A stretch of DNA of 64,000 bases from an uncultured Bacteroidales bacterium (GTDB lineage: Bacteria > Bacteroidota > Bacteroidia > Bacteroidales > Bacteroidaceae). The notes below the pieces were generated by a model. That model saw only the letters and a list, made by a program, of their open reading frames with translations, was not told where the DNA came from and did not search any database. How positions within the stretch are numbered: position 1 is the first letter of the stretch; each line of letters begins with the position of its first letter. The translations under genes were made by a program, and so were the position numbers. The stretch lies in contig CACYLU010000009.1 in the NCBI GenBank assembly GCA_902775375.1, positions 20,827 through 84,826 of the forward strand, given 5' to 3'. Positions 62,621-64,000 of the stretch are shown in pieces.

Positions 62621-63886
62621 ATGAAAAGACATTTGACTACCTTACTTCTGACGTTTTTCGCCATAATGACCTGGGCACAAGGCAATGCTGTACTCGACCA
62701 GCTCCAGGCAGATCCGAAAAAAGCTTACGGTAACGACTATCCTTATTCTATGAAGACAAGCCAGCTTACCAAAGCTCCCAAAGGCTACAAGCCATTCTAC
62801 ATCAGCCATTATGCACGTCACGGCTCACGCTATTATTGGAGTGACCAACTTTACAACGATCTTGACACATTGTTAAATGCAGCTCACAACAACCACCAAC
62901 TCACCACTGAAGGCGAGACCTTCTACAGCAAGTTCATGGCTGCCAAGCAAGAGCTGAAGACAGGTGTAAGCGAACTAACTCAATTAGGTTGGGAGCAACA
63001 CCAGTTTATTGCACGCAACATGTACAACAGTTTCCCCGAGGTGTTCAAAAAGGGCGGTAACGTACTGGCCATCTCCTCTCTATCGGGACGCTGCGTCATT
63101 AGCATGGCAGCTTTCTGTCAAGAATTGGTGCAGTGCAATCCAGACATAGAGATTCGTGAACAATCATCACGCTTCACCCTTGACGGTGTAGTACCTACCG
63201 ATGGACAGAACCCCGTGAAGCATAATTTCCCAAAACCTAATAAACCTCGATATGAGAAGAATCGTGACAATTTCAAAAGTGACAACACTTTAACTGACAA
63301 AATTGTTTCCCGTGTCTTCACCAGCGCCGAAGGACTACCTGGCAATGTTAACCGCATAGCAGGCAACCTTATTAATCTCTACACTTCACTGCCCAGCATC
63401 AACCACGAGGGCATGATGGGCAATATCATTACAGACCAGGAGATAGTAGATCGTTGGGAGGCATCTAACCTGGGTTCTTATTCTTGGGTATTCTCAGGCC
63501 AGTACAATATGATTCCTATCCTTGAAGACATCCTGAAGAAAGCAGATGCTGTAATAGCAGGCAATAGTAATCGCGTAGCCGACTTGCGATTTGGGCATGA
63601 CACCTGCATCGGTCCGCTGACCGTACTGATGGGCATCAATGGAGCAGACCTCGACCCAGAAGACCCATACGAGGTGAAGAATATCTATCAGAATTGGGAA
63701 ACATGCAAGGCTTCCAACATCCAACTGGTATTCTATCGAGGCAAGAAGAGCAGTGATGAAATTTTAGTGAAGTGCCTGTTGAATGGAGATGAGGCAAAGT
63801 TGCCTGTAGCAACAGACATGTTCCCCTATTATAAGTGGAGTGATTTCCGCCAATTCTATCAGAACAGGATTGACAGTGTTAAATAG
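62621..63886 (+). CDS. Exported histidine-type phosphatase (MINPP/phytase-like)
   Basis: 421 aa. Signal peptide 1-19 (MTWAQ). The catalytic RHGSR is at 66-70 and the acid HD is in FGHDTC near 330. Resembles multiple inositol-polyphosphate phosphatases, so phytate is a likely substrate. Only one disulfide candidate was seen. Followed by a large hairpin. Confidence 0.9.
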   Translation: MKRHLTTLLLTFFAIMTWAQGNAVLDQLQADPKKAYGNDYPYSMKTSQLTKAPKGYKPFYISHYARHGSRYYWSDQLYNDLDTLLNAAHNNHQLTTEGETFYSKFMAAKQELKTGVSELTQLGWEQHQFIARNMYNSFPEVFKKGGNVLAISSLSGRCVISMAAFCQELVQCNPDIEIREQSSRFTLDGVVPTDGQNPVKHNFPKPNKPRYEKNRDNFKSDNTLTDKIVSRVFTSAEGLPGNVNRIAGNLINLYTSLPSINHEGMMGNIITDQEIVDRWEASNLGSYSWVFSGQYNMIPILEDILKKADAVIAGNSNRVADLRFGHDTCIGPLTVLMGINGADLDPEDPYEVKNIYQNWETCKASNIQLVFYRGKKSSDEILVKCLLNGDEAKLPVATDMFPYYKWSDFRQFYQNRIDSVK

Positions 63887-63910
63887 TAGATTCTTCACTT
63901 ATTAAGTTAA

Positions 63911-63950
63911 ATGCTCTCACCTTAGTCAGTTTGGCTAACGGTGAGAGCAT
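63911..63950. terminator. Bidirectional terminator between convergent genes
   Basis: Perfect 11-bp outer stem ATGCTCTCACC with GGTGAGAGCAT and an inner TTAG/CTAA helix. Lies 24 bp after the phosphatase stop and 5 bp from the end of the leftward gene. T runs are weak on both sides. Confidence 0.7.
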
Positions 63951-63954
63951 TCTT

Positions 63955-64000
63955 TTATTCTTCAAGGAGCCATCTTTCCAACTCGGCTTTCCATTCGCGT
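63955..64000 (-). CDS. C-terminus of a leftward gene cut by the window edge
   Basis: Fourteen codons plus TAA read REWKAELERWLLEE, an amphipathic charged helix typical of a real C-terminus. Other frames in this stretch stop early. The family cannot be told from this piece. Confidence 0.5.
   Translation of the reverse strand, partial: REWKAELERWLLEE

Overview
The window looks like a chromosomal piece of a Bacteroidales bacterium, most likely Prevotella or a close relative. Supporting signs are the phylum-type promoters (TTTG, 19-21 bp, then TAnnTTTG) seen repeatedly, the near absence of Shine-Dalgarno sites, Bacteroidetes-restricted families (DUF4290, DUF4348, DUF4112, DUF6266, a smalltalk-type peptide), an AT-rich background and glycan-degrading enzymes. 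No rRNA, CRISPR array, integrase or complete transposase was seen. Family names come from reading the protein sequences; no search was run.

Layout. 0.1-3.2 kb: leftward ruvX-def-TPR operon. 3.2-7.1 kb: leftward outer-membrane operon (two YjbH-like barrel proteins, a His/Asp-tailed lipoprotein, an OmpA-type protein). 7.3-8.8 kb: SPOR lipoprotein and the divergent ytxH-holin-like-82 aa cluster. 9.0-11.3 kb: leftward yicC-gmk-small membrane protein-nadD. 11.4-20.8 kb: rightward run tsaB-DUF4290-murA-rimM-dxr-GH3-AGCS symporter-aroA. 20.8-23.9 kb: DUF4112 and a large transglutaminase-like lipoprotein.

24.0-30.0 kb is the accessory section: DUF6266, a DUF4417 / small-toxin-like / partner-like gene trio, a candidate small RNA with its own promoter and terminator, an orphan gene, an 11-bp tandem repeat, and a single-chain restriction-modification enzyme whose end overlaps a GH106 rhamnosidase-like gene. 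GH106 and a GH2 beta-galactosidase follow to 35.75 kb. 35.75-40.2 kb is rich in repeats: three tandem hairpin units, two inverted copies of a ~114-bp MITE-like element (one inside a hairpin loop), a 22-bp-period palindromic array also present at 9.0 kb, and a 38-codon smalltalk-type gene with a duplicated tail. Between the two element copies sit xth, an Lrp-type regulator and metY.

40.2-64.0 kb: orphan gene, NagZ/beta-lactamase-like fusion, split 5'-nucleotidase pair, rplS, DUF3127, a metallo-hydrolase, murB, DUF4348, the divergent threonine-degradation pair (tdh-type epimerase and kbl), a leftward hisHAF-hisIE-ftsE-lysC-lysA run, tRNA-Asp divergent from it with interleaved promoters, DUF4250, a uracil-DNA-glycosylase-like protein, aldehyde dehydrogenase plus bcp, a DNA alkylation repair protein, a histidine phosphatase, and the 3' end of a truncated leftward gene.

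The most interesting parts are the 24-30 kb accessory section with its small RNA, the two repeat families, and the mutually exclusive-looking tRNA-Asp/his promoters.
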